Shown here: piece after piece, positions 1 to 13,103 of the stretch
Numbering within the stretch: the stretch's first letter is position 1
Layout of the letters: every line of letters begins with the position of its first letter
Assembly: GCA_950295325.1 (NCBI GenBank)
Contig: OX485804.1
Location: 30,630,001 to 30,694,000, forward strand
Source of the DNA: Polytrichum commune
Taxonomy: Eukaryota > Streptophyta > Polytrichopsida > Polytrichales > Polytrichaceae
Reading direction: 5' to 3'
DNA length: 64,000 nt
The notes under the pieces: generated by a model
What the model saw: the letters and a program-made list of their open reading frames with translations, nothing else
Databases searched by the model: none
Told to the model about the DNA's origin: nothing
Made by a program: the position numbers and the translations under genes

Positions 1-158
1 AACTGCTCACGGTTGGGTTGTAGTCTAAATAGAAATGAAGTTACTGAATCATTTAAAATACTTTCAGTCCATTGCTACTTTTTATTATAATAATCCAAAC
101 CAAAACATGTCATTTATTGATATTCAAATATATGATGCTTAATAGAACACTTACAATA

Positions 159-2283
159 CTACTCACATTTTACAATACCAGCAAGTTCAAGTAGTCGCAT
201 GACCTCATTATAGGTATATGTAGGTGCATGAATAATCTTCTCACTCTCGTAATCCACCTTGCACAAAAATCTAAACATATAATAAAGATGTTTACAATAC
301 AATCATTTTCCTTTCTTTCCCAATACATGAGAGGACATTTTCGTGAAATTCGGGCATGTGCAATGCAGGATGCCGCCAATTGTGACATGGTAGGTGATAT
401 CCTGCTTGGAGACAATGTTGATTATCACTCCAAAGCCCGGATATGGAATGACAATAACCCCAACCACATAGTAACCTTCCATGAATCCGGCGCTCTTTCA
501 TTTGTTTTTGTGATCCGCCAGCGGTGCTGTTGGATTACGATGCACTATCTTCCCAAACCTGAATGTAGGGTGGACGTCCGGGTTTGGTGGCATACAAAAA
601 TGCGAGCGAGAGATGAGGAGAGTTGCGATTGTTGAAAGCCTACGACGAGGGGATAATGCCTCCCTCTGCCGTAGTTGAAATCCAGTATCTTCAAGTGCTA
701 AAACCTCCTCTCTCGATAGATTGGTACCTATCTTCACCGGCCACGTGTTGGGTACTATAGGCCAATCCAACACATATTTCTTCTTATTGCCACTCATACA
801 ATGTTTAATGTCGTCAGGGCAAAACCAAAATTCATACTCCACATTGTTAGGAGAGCGAAATTCCTTCCTGAGCCCTTTGTATGTTGGAGTAGATGTACCA
901 TGTTTCCCAGTCCCGACTTTGGCATTGCACATAGTCCTTGTAATGGTCTGCAGTGCCCAACATCGTTTGGCTAAGTTGGGTGGCAATCTTGCAATGTGCC
1001 ACTTAGAAACAAGACAATCAGTCTCTAACACGGATGTAGTATGAGCCACACCATGAATTGCAGAACTCAACGATTCCTCTATGCGTTGACGAGTTGCTCG
1101 GGTGTTGGGACGAGGAATGAAATAGTTCACTTTGTTGGGTCGATGAAAGTCACAATCAACACCCGGTGGTAGGTTAAGTTTGCGTTTGGTGGAACCAAAG
1201 AGCTCTGACCCTTCCAATACACAATATCTAGTGTTGACGTCTTTTGCCCCTGGATAAGACTTCATGGCATCAGCCAACATTTTTGGATCTCCACACATGG
1301 CAACCGCTTTGAGTTTCAAGGATGTCAAATCATGACCTTTACCATCAGACCCCCCCCCTTTCAACCATGTCCGGTAGTGTGCAATTTGCATGAAAGCACA
1401 GATCATGTTGGTCACTGTAGCTTCATATAAACAAGTCATCTTGTTGCCGGACTGTTGGAGCCATTTGTTGTGTACAGTCTCTGCAAGGTTGCATATTGGC
1501 ATTTCCGCACGTTCTTCGATTGTCATATCCTATGAACAACACACAAATATAAGGATAAAAAAATATAAGATATATATAACAATGGAAGAAAAATGAATGA
1601 CATTGAATAATGAATTTTGATATGTACTTACAAATAGCATATGACCACCCCATTGTCTGTAACGAAAGTGCCAAAACCCAACCACTCTGAAAGGCCAATG
1701 ATGCCTTCTTCCGAGGCAGCTCCGGCGGACAACCACCAAGAACGAATCACATGATACTTAGTCTCAGCGTCGTCCATCGTTTTTGCGTCTTTGTAATCCT
1801 TGCATATTTGTTTGTGATGAAATTGCAAAGATGGTTTGATATACTTTTGGGTCACCTTATCTAAGCTTGCAGACCAATGGAAAAAACATATACGCTCATG
1901 TGCAACCATGGGTAGACTTGGGTCACTATATGGGTCAAACATAATTCATGAATTCTCCATACCCCCCCGACTTGCATTTTCTTCACAAGTTCCACACCAC
2001 TACCTGGAAGATCTACAGACATCTTAAAAATAAACACTTTATCTTTTGATTGCCCTGGGAACCGACTACCATGGACGAACTTAAAAACAGAGTGGTCTTC
2101 AAGTGCCATAATACTATCCGTAGTTTCCATTTCACTACGTAAAAAACGCTTTGATTCAGATACAAAGTTACGACAATTTGGGGATACAAAAGTGCTGAAT
2201 TTGTCCATGACCACCTTTAAAGATGAACCAACCAAATGATGGTTTTCGCCAGTAGCGGGAAATTTGAGAAGGTAATCGGCCAT
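159..2283 (-). pseudogene. MULE transposase pseudogene (SWIM zinc finger), copy 1
   Basis: Read on the minus strand: an upstream segment (about 2,283-1,960), a DDE-region segment with HERICFFHW (1,942-1,632), an intron 1,631-1,530 (GTAAGT...AG) and a long exon from 1,529. A 342-codon open stretch covers 1,526-498. It continues in the same frame to 159 through two TGA codons (498-500 and 303-305), each at a tryptophan codon in the other copy. The tail holds a SWIM-type zinc finger, CTCP...YCKH, a usual C-terminal DNA-binding module of plant MULE transposases. One A is missing from an A-run near 1,675 relative to copy 2, shifting the frame at GFWHF. The upstream segment joins the DDE segment abruptly near 1,930, as if about 200 bp were deleted. 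It is dead: two stops, a frameshift and a deletion. A FAR1/FHY3-type host gene is unlikely given this decay and the second copy inside an element with target duplications. Confidence 0.8.
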
Positions 2284-2299
2284 AAATTGTAAGAGACAA

Positions 2300-2554
2300 T
2301 TGTCAAGAGCTAGAATGAATAGATGTGTTCCTCAAATGACAGGAGTGGACCTACTAGGTTCAACAAGAAATTTGACGTACGAAGATATTGTGGTATGCGA
2401 AATGATAACGGAAGATGTCTCCGAACATCAAACTCCTACATGTGAAGCTCAACCACATATCGTCTCTGAATGCAATGAGGACGATGAAGAGAAGGAAAAT
2501 TATGACAAAGGCATCAACGAAGAGCAAGCCACACAATACGAAAAAGAAGAATAA
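2300..2554 (+). CDS. acidic open frame shared by both MULE copies, doubtful gene
   Basis: An 84-codon frame upstream of the transposase on the opposite strand, with a very acidic C-terminal half (EDDEEKENYDKGINEEQ). The other copy keeps the frame at 24,064-24,270. Comparing them by eye, most substitutions change the amino acid (about eight against two silent), so there is no sign of purifying selection. It could be an exon of an element-encoded gene, or an accidental frame antisense to transposase leader sequence. No domain recognised. Confidence 0.25.
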   Translation: MSRARMNRCVPQMTGVDLLGSTRNLTYEDIVVCEMITEDVSEHQTPTCEAQPHIVSECNEDDEEKENYDKGINEEQATQYEKEE

Positions 2555-3059
2555 TCTTCTGAGGCGGAGATGAGGTAGGTTATACGAACGAAATGGTAAG
2601 AGAATAATTTTAAAATGAAAAAAAATTGGAGGTATGTAATGTATACTATATTGTGCACGCCAAAAATACGATTCGAACGGTATATAGTATGAATAAAATG
2701 ATTTTATTTTACATATTTTAGAGCCAAAAAACAATTAGAGCATCTTAGATTCTTCTAAAATCTTCAAAAAATGAAGATTTTATGCAGGAAATCTAATCAT
2801 ATTAATTTCAGTAGACTTTGAAGGTTTATGTAAAATTGATATTATCTCCAAAAATTCTGAAAAAAATTGAAGTGAGTTGCAACGCTATAATCTATGCACT
2901 TGATTTTTGTGGAAATAAATTAGAACATTTGAAAACGTTATAGCAAAGATTCCATGGAGTGAAATCTACCAAATCAAAGATGCATTTCTCTTCCAAATGA
3001 GTAGCCGTTAACAACCACCCTTTCTATGATGCCAACTTCTGTGTTCTAGTTTCAAGAAT

Positions 3060-5160
3060 AAGCCAGAGTACCACGGTTTCGAAATCTTGTTATGGGGGTT
3101 GTAGAAAGTTGGCTAGGTATGGGAGGTGATTACAACAAAAGCGGTTTCATAGCCATTGTAGTCTTTCAGTCTTCAGGGAGGTTGTATAGTTCATTTTTTG
3201 GTCGTATATGTTAGACATTGTGTCTTGTATTTGTATGGTTGGCTTGTTGGTAATTATATCTTTATCTGGGTTACATTCTTGTATGGATGTTGTGAGGTTG
3301 GTAATTTTGAAGGGGGGATGTATAAATCTTTTGTCTTTTGATTGGGAATGATTGAGGTGGTCGGCGTATTGTTGGGTGGTTTTTTGTTCTAATATTTTTT
3401 GTTGGTGTTGTGTTATGAGTAGTAGGTTGTGATCGAGCAAGATGTTGTTTGGGTGTAGTAGGTCTTCTTCTGTGCGCCATTGTTGTGTGGTTCCTTACAT
3501 GGATTGCCATTGGCATCGGTATGTTCTACGGATAGTTTGTGCCCCTCATTTATCTTTCCTGGTAATGGTTTTTTACTTGAGTTATGGTGCCTATTAGAAT
3601 CAATAAGAGATAAGATTGCACAAGCATAAACACCTATACAAAGGCATATGAACAATTCTTGAAGGGAGATGGTCACATGCTCTCCTTGCTTTGCCTTTTA
3701 TTGTTTTTCTTCTCTTCATTGGTTCACACAAACAATATGGGATAGCTCGTATCCCTCCTTGGACTAGCATGGTAGCCTTATTTTAACCTTATTTTTTCTC
3801 GTGCTTCTACCTTTATATTTTTAATGACTAAGAACAATCTGATGCTCTATCTTCTACAAATACGAGCATGAAGTTCAATCCAAACATTCATTGTTATCCA
3901 CATACAACCACTAAAAATTAGAATAAGAATGCATTCATTCTTACCCACATATAACATCGAGATTAGATACACTAGCATTAGGTTAAATATAATATATCTA
4001 AAATTCTAAAAATTTGATAGAAAATACTTGGTGGTTTAAATCATCATAAAAATGTCAGTTACTAGCCGTAAGGTCTAGAGTTCGATTCTCCACTTGTGCA
4101 CCAAGTGCTAAATACACAATGGGTGGAAAGGGGGGCCAAGGCCATGGCCTTTTACAAGGCCCAATTGGCCCAATCTGAATTTGATCTTTTACATTTTTTT
4201 AATTTCTATTTCAAAAAAAACTATTTCATATCTTTCTTGTTGATTTTATGAATTTTATGAATTATGAATATTATATAAAAAATTATCTCACTGTGGATCG
4301 TAATGATTGCTCCAATCTCATAATCTCGTAAGTTAATAGGAACTTCCTCTTCACCTTCCAAATCGCCCAATTCTATGTATCATTTTCTGTCTTATTTTTG
4401 GGTGTTCCTTTCGATTTCAAAATTGATACCCCATCTCTTTTCTTCTTAACATATTGTTGTTTCTTTGTAACAATCTCTTCCACATGTCCTTCCATAGTCG
4501 CATCTCCACTACCTTTGACATTTTGTGGCATTTGCAATCCAATCACTTCTAATTGCTCAAATTCGTACTTGTCAATGAGGATTCATGCCATACGAATTGT
4601 GGTTGATTCCATGTCACCCAAAGAGAATTTTAGCTCCATTATTGAGTTTTGGAATCATTGCCATCCCTACGAAAAAAATTCAATAAAAAAATATGGTCCA
4701 CTCAAACACACATACTAGCAAGCTCCAAAAACTTGGAGTTGTGGGCAATTGGGAAAGACAACCCTCTTGGGTTGGACACGTGGCCTAACTTTGTTGCCTC
4801 ACATTATTGTTCACCATCGGGGAGGCAGGGCAATTGGGCGAGCAATTGTGCAACATAGCAAAAAAATATCTACCGCCAAGGCAAGCCACTGTGCAGGCTA
4901 CAAAGTGCAATAAAAACATAGACCATGTTTTATTCTACGGTAAATATACCAAAACTTTTATTTTCATGTTCAATTGTTTATTTTATATTGTTTGAGCCCA
5001 TGTTCTTCAAGGGCCACCCAAGTTGTGAAAACCCACGCCATGTGCCCAATCCTTTTATCACATCTTTAATTATTTGTCTTGCAAAAGTTAACGTTGGACA
5101 AAATATTAAAATGACCATGGCAGCTATCATTGATCTATCATGGTCTATCATGGTCTATCG
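3060..5160. other. intergenic, strand-asymmetric segment
   Basis: No convincing gene. From about 3,165 to 3,480 the plus strand is strongly G+T rich (51 of 60 bases in 3,361-3,420), so minus-strand frames there are only Thr/Gln/Asn/His-rich low complexity. A tRNA B-box-like motif, GAGTTCGATTCTCC, lies at about 4,078-4,091. The rest is AT-rich. Confidence 0.5.
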
Positions 5161-5305
5161 GAATTTTTGTCAGGCTTACCTCTTCAAGGTGGGCTTGACG
5201 CAAACTCTAGTAGACTACAAAATCTTATCCATAGTTCGCGATGTAGGACTCCATGGAGACCTTTCATCCATGAAATTTCCTTTGGGCCTTTTGGCCTTCA
5301 CCTTC

Positions 5306-5407
5306 TTAGTGTGAAGTGAACTTGGATGGTCTCCGCCTTCTTGACCAATGAGAGCTCGTAGATTCCAAGGTCACGGGCCTCCAGTCTAATATGTGAAGTG
5401 ACCCTAC
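5306..5407 (-). repeat. fragment of MITE related to 46,085-46,583
   Basis: The reverse complement resembles 46,083-46,190, including the terminal motif GG(G/C)CACTTCACA and the internal GCCCGTGACC. Only one end of the element is recognisable here. Confidence 0.5.
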
Positions 5408-5408
5408 T

Positions 5409-5674
5409 GCCCCCTCCCCACCTGACTTTAGCTAAGCCTAAAAGTTGGTTCTAAAAACACGGCCTTCACACCATCGACATTATCCAGTGCCGAGCCTAGT
5501 TGGCAAATGATGTGGCATGGTTTAAAAGTGGAGGCTTTAAGCCTCAAGCACCGACCCTCCCATCGGTACCTAGACATGAGGCAAGAATGTAGGACCTTTA
5601 AAAGTGTCGCCTCCCGCCCTTATGATTGGTTACTTTTAGTCTTAGCTATGAGGGCATGAGGAGCTCCATCAACA
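5409..5674 (+). repeat. dispersed repeat, first copy
   Basis: About 265 bp closely matching 47,368-47,633 in the same orientation, by eye near 90% identical. It shares blocks such as GCACCGACCCTCCCATCGGT and TAAAAGTGTCGCCTCCCGCC. No terminal repeat or coding capacity seen. It abuts a MITE fragment, and the other copy lies 0.8 kb from a MITE of the same family, so both may derive from one larger element. Confidence 0.7.
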
Positions 5675-5679
5675 AAAAC

Positions 5680-8600
5680 CGATGGTAAGATAGATGAGTA
5701 GTAAGGCATTTGGGGATGGGACAAAAACTATCCAACATTCATTGCTTGGTAGATATAACAATGAACACGTGTGAAAGCTACTTAACTAAAACCTGCTCGA
5801 CAATCTCCATAGCAAGTTCTTGTAGGTGCATTGGGATAGCCGGATGCCTCTGCTATAACCAAGAGAGCTTTACCTGGGTTTTAGGAAAGACTTTGGTTAT
5901 TTGATAAAGTCGGGTGGGGAGCTAGGGGGCATTAGTAGTGTTGTAGATGTAACTTGGCTCTCTGGACTTATGTTCTTGGAGCAACTCCATGTTGTTTTGT
6001 AGGTGTTCCTTCACTGACACAAGTGCTCTGAACTAGGAAAACATTGGCTATTCCATTAATGAGGTTATTGTGGCGTTCCGAGCTTCTTGTTGTTTTCTGT
6101 TTGGATGGTTAAATCAAGCATCTATATATATAATATTGTATTGTGGTGATATGAAGTCCCTTCAATCAAAGCAAGTAATCTATTGGAATTTGGACTTCAG
6201 CGTGTTTGCCGGCGCAGGCATTGTGACATTGTGAGGAGTAATTTCGGTCAATGTACGATTTCATTTGTTCTGTTTGTCTCGAAGACTAAAAGATCTACCC
6301 AAAAAAAGTACAAAAACTCATCAATATATTATATTGATATTTGAGCTACTTTATCAAGTTGAGTCATGGATCATTCATTTTGATGTAATATAGTGATTAC
6401 AATATATTGCATATGACTTGGTGTTGGCAGGTGGTCCTTGCAATGTGTAGATTAATTAAGGGCCAGCCCGGACTGCCCAGCTAATAAAATAATGAAGCAA
6501 ACCTATTTATAGTATAAACTGTGATAACATAATTATATTATTGTGTATGAAATTGGCTTTGCATTTGTGTATTTAATTTCATTGGTTTGTAGATGACATC
6601 CTTCCAAAATGAACTAATCTACCTCAAATAAGGTTAGGTTTGGCGATCGTGTTCCAGAATTTTAAGTCATTGTTGTCAACATGTCCAAATTGATTTCCCA
6701 ATTGTAAAATCCTCGTGTGCTTTGACGCAACATTTAGCACAAACGACTTGGTTTTTATGTGTTCTAACTCCAAAACCTCTAAGAACAATGGAACATCAAG
6801 ACATACATGTAGTGATGCCTTAGTTGTGCATCTTTTGGCGTTGACTTTGTAGTATCAATAGACATTTGTCGAATGAATTCCCATATCGCCGAAGGAATTT
6901 CTACTGGATAAGAAGGTAGTTTGAATTACAATGGGTGAAATATTTGTTCCGTTTTATCCCCTTGGTATATCGTTACCTCGGGTCCTCCTAGGGATAACAT
7001 TGTCAATCCAAAGGGCACCCTTATCTAATCGTCATAATCCCTAACGTTGTCACTCAAGTTTAACTTAACCCTCCCAAATTATTTTACAAATAAATACTTG
7101 GCATCCATTGTTTAGACTCTCATTCATATATATTAATTTTCAATTTGCCTAGAATTATCGCAATCAATTATAGTTCACCTTCTAATCCCGAATTGTGAGA
7201 ATGACCTACCAATATGCACCTAGAGGGTCACCCATGTGGATTGCCAACTTATCAAGGTTGCAAAATGGGGAGAAAGACAAGTTGCCATGTGTACATCCTA
7301 TGTGACATCAACACCCATATGTCAGCAAATGGTTGTGCACAACCCTTCAAAGCCATCACATGATGTTGTGGCCCTTTTTGCGGGGGGAAGGATGCTCGTG
7401 ATGTGACACCATAGCCAGATAATTGCGACTCGGCTATTGCAACATGACTTTGTATGCTTAAAAGGGTCCGAAAACAAGGTGGTTCCGGTGGAAAACCTAT
7501 CACAATGGCTAGTTGCAATGTCCACAATTTCTTTTAGTGTTGCGTGCCGCCGGTGGCAAACCTTACACCCCTTGATAATACGTGCTTACTATATTCCTTT
7601 GTTCTCAAAGCATGTTAAAGACACCATGTGCATCTCATTCACGTGAAACTAAGCTAAAAGTGCTTGAATTATAGATATAAATTGAGGCAGAAGGCCAACA
7701 ATGCCAACGCCAAATGCGTTAAGAAACAAGGAAAACACGTTGTAGTCTCATTTTTTGTTACAAACAAACCCAGAGAGACACTCAAGGAAAACTTAAAAGG
7801 TGACTTGTATATCATCTAGGTGTTTTAGATAAGTTTTATTAAGGAAAACACAAGGTTATTTCACTTTGTTGTAGGTCCAGATTGACAATTGAATTAGGAG
7901 AGAGGATTAAAAGTTTAGAAATCACTCCACATCAATACATGCAATTGTGGCGGTCTCTCACCTCACTCTAATTACCTGGACAATAGTCTGACAATGGGAT
8001 CTTTTTAATTGGACCAAGTGCGGTGCACAAGCATAGGCACAACCATAGTCAATTTGTCTTGCATAAGTAATTCATTTTTGTCTCGTTACGAAAGCCAAGG
8101 GCACTTTGGTATTGTGAATAATCTTTTATTGATTAATTCCATTTAGTGTAACTTGAAATGTCCATGCAATCCTCTTTTCCATATTAACAATCTTCTTTAA
8201 TTAACATGGTGTTAATAATATTGTATGTCTATGGTCTTTTGGCTAGTCATGTCACCTTGAAATCACCATGCTTAGGTTGAGGGGTACATGATCATAGCCT
8301 CTCCCAACTCTTGAGCTCCTTGAAAGTGTTGGGAAGGTTAAGGTCTCGTTTGATCTTTCAACAATCTCCTCATGCTATTGACTTTTTGCCTTCCTTCTTG
8401 TAGTTAGGTTTTTGCTATGACTTAAAACAACAACCCAAAGAACTAAGTCTCAAGAAAGATTGTGCTAGTGTTTATAAGGGTTAATGTCACATTGGATTAA
8501 GGTATCTAATAACAATTCGTGGTAATTCCCATTCCTTACTCTCATTCATACAAAATTATTCTCCTTTTAGGGGTTCATTTGTGATCCTTCCATCATGAGT

Positions 8601-8740
8601 GATTCCGTCCTATCCTTAGGGAATTTTCTATTACTCTATGTCTTGACCTATTTTTGTCGTGCAACCCAAAAACTTGGCGAGTAGTCAATGGCTCATAGTC
8701 GGGACAAAGTCCAGGGTAATGTCTTTTTAGTAACCACATA
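5680..8740. other. intergenic, no gene seen
   Basis: AT-rich DNA with only short frames that lack splice context or recognisable motifs. No inverted terminal repeats noticed. Confidence 0.5.
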
Positions 8741-8749
8741 GTCTTTGAT

Positions 8750-9300
8750 CCTCATAAATCATGATTGTGGTAATTCAAAATTTAAGTTCCCTTTAATCAA
8801 CTTACAACCATCATGCCAATTTTTCAGAGCTTATAGTCACCACCTCTGTCTTTAAGGGATCATGGCAACTAATCTTAAAAACATTCACACAGTTTACACA
8901 CAAAACAATGCATAAGAAGCTAGGCGATATCCTTGGTTATGGGCCTTAGTCTATTAATGATCCTTAAAGCTTTCACTGGTTATAGCCTTACTATTCTGAA
9001 GTAGAATCCTCCTCTGCTCAGTGTAATGTCCTTGCAACTTATAGCCTGCGTATTAGGCTTCATCACTACCTTTATATAGACTCCCTACCTCTCACCTTCA
9101 TGGTGGAAGGGACCTACCTAGGCTATACCCCTACCTCGGTGATCACCACTAGGTAACGTCCTTATTTGATGACTCATCTCAAGCCTTTTGCTACGACTAT
9201 GGCCACTTAGTCTTTCTAGGTAACGACCTTGCCCATCCCAGGTCTTTCAGTCTCTACCACTTCCATTTAGACTACTTGCCTCCTTTCTTTCTCTGACATT
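8750..9300 (+). repeat. old dispersed repeat, related to 62,870-63,430
   Basis: Weak collinear similarity to the end of the window. Shared anchors are TTACAACCATCATGC, a CATGGCAACT block about 90 bp later, and a run of CCCATC...AGGTC, CCA(C/T)TT and CTTTCT. Divergence is high, so this is an ancient repeat and the call is tentative. Confidence 0.35.
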
Positions 9301-9309
9301 ACTTAGGCT

Positions 9310-12300
9310 TCACAACAGTATACAGTTAGTTTGCTGAATATATAATATTTCATATGAAATTAAGAGCATACCACATAAGAAAAAAAAAATACTTACCTCA
9401 TCCAATTGCGCTCTTCTTATAGAGTCTACGGATGAAGTATACCACATATCCGCCAAATCTTCATGCTTGCGGTGTTTGATCATGTCTACAAGTGTCCTAT
9501 GAGCCAACCTGCCTAGGAAGGATTCAATTTTCCTAACCACTATTTGCTGAAGGTCAACATCATGACCTAGCAAATTTAATATGTCTATATGCATAGACTT
9601 CAAATATGAATCACCAACATTTTGTGAAGGATACAAAGTCCATCCCATCTTTTCTATGAAGGTTGCTGCATTTGTCATCATTGAAGAACATTGCACATTA
9701 TTTGTGAATGAACAAATATAATCCATTGTTAAACCTCTCACAGGATGTGCTAATGGTCTAGAAAGACCATGCATATTATGAAAAATGAGTTTGAAGACCC
9801 TTATTATGTGCATGCAATCATTTTCGAGAGAGGTAGGTTCTTTTTTTATATTTTCTATCAAAATGCTCTGCAATTTTGACCATTCATGCTCGCTATGTTC
9901 CCAAGGACCCTTAACTATATTGGGTACAGGCCAAAGTTCCAAAATTTAAAAGAGAGGTGACCAACCCCAAACTGAGACCTCTTGTATTTTTTTTTTTCTT
10001 GAATGTCAAAGTTCCGTAGCGCCTCTTCTACAATAGAATGTCGCAAGGCTTCCAATTCAACAATGGCTGATGCATGTGCTGCATCATATGCCGTCTTTGC
10101 AAGTTTGAATTTCAAATATCTTTCGAATTGATGCAACTCAGCCAAAATAATGTCATCCATGGGGGATTTTGCTGAAAACACTTCAATTGCACTCTCAAAG
10201 ATGAAGCGAGTGCTTCATGTTCAAGCTTTGTACGCTTAGACTGCATAAAAAATATACATTTCAGAAAATCATAAATTTGAAAAATTCATAAATTTTCATG
10301 AGTATGAAAAAATATTAGCGTACACAAAATATAATGAAAAATATTAGAATATATAATATGTAATGATATAGACATAATATATAAGTACGGATATGGTTTA
10401 AATTAGATATACTTATCCCGATGACATACCATAATCCAACAGTAGTAGATATTGTTTGATCGAGTAGACCGTCTTTTTTTAGACTTTGAAAAAAAATTAC
10501 ACATTGCTCAGGCTGATCAAATAAAGATCTAGGCATCCACTCCTCCTCGGTCTCAGTTATAATGATATAAAGACCATGTACATAAACCTCTTCTGGTAGG
10601 GACCCAATGTTGAAGTCATTACTAATGGTCAGTGCATTGGCAACCATCTTTGCCCTTTCTTCTATATCTTTGCGTGTAAGCTTAACCAGTGCTTGATCAT
10701 CAAAATTCTTAACTGTAGAGGATCTAGGTTCCGGTTGTGTATGTCCACCCATATCTATCTTCTTCATATGCGAAGATGAGTGTAAGATCACTCTATCTAC
10801 TTCTACAATATTTTTTGCTTGTCGCTTCACATCCCTCTCTTTGTCCATTATCCTCTCTCTCTTAATGGATGTTGGCCGTTTTAATTGTTCTTTGGCACTC
10901 AGCTTCTCCCCTTTTGACATATTCTATCTATTTTTTCTATACTTGGTCCCAATTCTATGTAGCTCATCGCGTTGACTCCGACCCCATATGGGGTACATTT
11001 TCAAATGGCCATGCCCTTTCCAAGCTTTACACTCGCAAAATATCCTATGATATGAGAGTGTATTATTCTCTTTGAACCCTTGGAAACAATGCATGCAAAA
11101 AAAATCGTATTTTTTTTTGCATTTTTAACTACACCCTTACATGTGTAGTGAGCCTCTAAAACCAATTCTTCATACTCCTCTTCTGTGTACAAAGCAACAC
11201 AATTTCTTCTATTATATTTAAATGTGGACCTGTAAATTCTGGAGGTTCCTGTAGGTCCACCTAGAAGTTGTTTCCCGCCACCCAAAAGCAATAAATAAAC
11301 TAAGATTGATAGAAACCAAAAGAAATACAAACTTTGTTGAAACAACTACAAAAAATTTCAATCAAAATGAAATGTAAGACATCTTATTGTTGAAATAAAC
11401 TTATAATGAAACTAACTGAAGGACAAAACATAAATGAAATTAACTAAAGGACAAACTTATAATGAAACTAACTGAAGTACAAAGCTTGATAAGACTAATT
11501 CAAAAAACAAACTTATAATGAAACTAAATGGAAGACAAAACATAATGAAACTAATTCAAGAGACTACTTTTTAATGAAACTAACTGAAGGACAAAGCTTA
11601 ATGAAACTAATTTAAGAAACTAATTTATAAAAAAACTAAATGAAGGACAAAACTTAATGAAACTAACTGAAGGACAAAACTTTAATAAAACTAAATGAAG
11701 GACAAAATTCCAATGAAACTAATTAAAGGACAAACCTTTAATGAAACTAACTGAAGGACAATCTTTCAATGAAACTAACTGAAAGACAAATATTTAATGG
11801 AAACTAATTAAAGGACAAACTTTTAATAAAACTAATAATTGAAGGACAAACTCATATGAAACTAACGGAATGACAAACTTGCTTAAAACAATTGAAAAAA
11901 AATGATAAAAACTAATGAAGAAAAATCCTATCATTAAAATAAACTCAAAGACGTATTGTGTAATTAAATCAAAAGAATAACAAAGTTGAACTGAAACCTA
12001 TAAAAGATAAATGTTTATAGAAACCAACCGAAAGTCAAACTTACACTCATACCAATTAAAATACAAACTTTCATGGAAACCAAACATAAAACAAAATTTG
12101 AAGAAAATCAAGTTAAATATAAAAGTTAATGAATGCCAAATGAAGGACAAACATAAAGAAAATCTAACCAAAAGCAATCTTTAATGCAAACTAGTTGTAG
12201 GAGAAACTCACTCCTTCTTGCCAACCATGTGCGCCGCTTATAACTGCCTTCAAGAATGTTGGACGCCCCAATGACTTGATCATGACATTGTCCTCTTGAA

Positions 12301-12487
12301 CGTGGAGAGATGGAAGCGCTTCTGGACATAGAGCCAAGGTCGGGTTTTCTCCAATAGCCATCTTGTTTGTCGGGAGCCCTACTCTAATCGAGACTAGATC
12401 ATCAACACTCGTACCCCTCCCTAATGCCAAAAAGGACAAAAAGGTTAAGCCATAAGAACAAGTATTTGGTTGTGCATGCCTTCGCAT
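9310..12487 (-). CDS. unrecognised multi-exon coding remnant
   Basis: Five minus-strand open segments follow one another: about 12,416-12,212 (starts after an AG, ends at a GTGAGT donor, contains GRGTSVDDLVSIRVGLP), 11,240-11,003 (after an AG, contains NCVALYTEEEYEELVLEA), 10,920-10,430 (lysine/arginine-rich start, then VYVHGLYIIITETEEEW), 10,181-9,990 (helical, contains MDDIILAELHQFERYLKF) and about 9,925-9,400 (after an AG, contains VKGPWEHSEHEWSKLQ and LGRLAHRTLVDMIKHRK). Amino-acid composition is protein-like and stops fall at segment ends, but I recognise no domain and could not prove that all splice phases join. The largest gap is filled by a minisatellite. It may be a host gene, a decayed transposon gene, or two adjacent remnants. 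Confidence 0.35.
11390..12185. repeat. degenerate minisatellite, unit about 28 bp
   Basis: More than twenty imperfect repeats of a unit like AATGAAACTAACTGAAGGAC followed by AAACTTTT or similar. Units drift and shorten toward 12,180. It lies between two open segments of the minus-strand remnant and would be intronic there. Confidence 0.85.
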
Positions 12488-12489
12488 AT

Positions 12490-13103
12490 CAAGTTTCTAA
12501 TTGGAAATATTGCATGGGAAATTCAATCATTCATGGAAATATTTCAGCACAAGTTGCTGACAAGAAAAGGTAGGGTTTTGACCAATGTATGAATTCAACC
12601 ATCGTACTCATCCATTATCCATGGCAGTACTGGTAAACTTATGCATAAGAGGTGTCATCCGAAAAGTTAGCATCGTGATGACACTTAATATCTCGAACGG
12701 TGGTAATGCGTAGTTGCTGCAGACATGATTAACTAAATCAACTCACAGAGTTATTTGTCAGGACATGGGTAGCAATGAATACATGAAAAATCTGTACTCA
12801 TGCTTCTTTATTAAAATTATTGTTCTTATTTAATCTGTGATATATAAACAACCAAAAAACAGAGACAGCAAAGACAAAGATACAAAATTTTACAGACGAG
12901 ATTTGTAACCTGATGACTTTTTATTTCTTGGTGGGCAACATGACAATTGCTCATATGACAGTCCCTTGCTAATACACATATCTTTGCATTGTTTTCTGCT
13001 GTGATAATGGGTATGTGACGACTATCTGTGCAGTTCAATAAATCAAGACAAATCAAGTTCAAAGCATGTGCAACTTTTCCCACTTTGTATCAACATATGT
13101 CAG
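12490..13103. other. intergenic, no gene seen
   Basis: No supported coding segment or repeat. It precedes the splice acceptor at 13,101-13,103. Confidence 0.45.

Larger units (their letters stand above)
1..3050 (-). mobile_element. Mutator-like element copy 1, truncated
   Basis: Aligns almost throughout with 22,395-24,765, so it is a second copy of the MULE described there. The left part runs off the window. The right part stops matching at about 3,050, just after one degenerate unit (about 3,003-3,022) of the palindrome array that is large in the other copy. It keeps about 480 bp of transposase (roughly 920-1,400) that the other copy lost, and itself has a rearranged join near 1,930. No terminal repeat or target duplication can be seen because both ends are missing. 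Family assignment rests on the encoded MULE/SWIM transposase. Confidence 0.8.
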
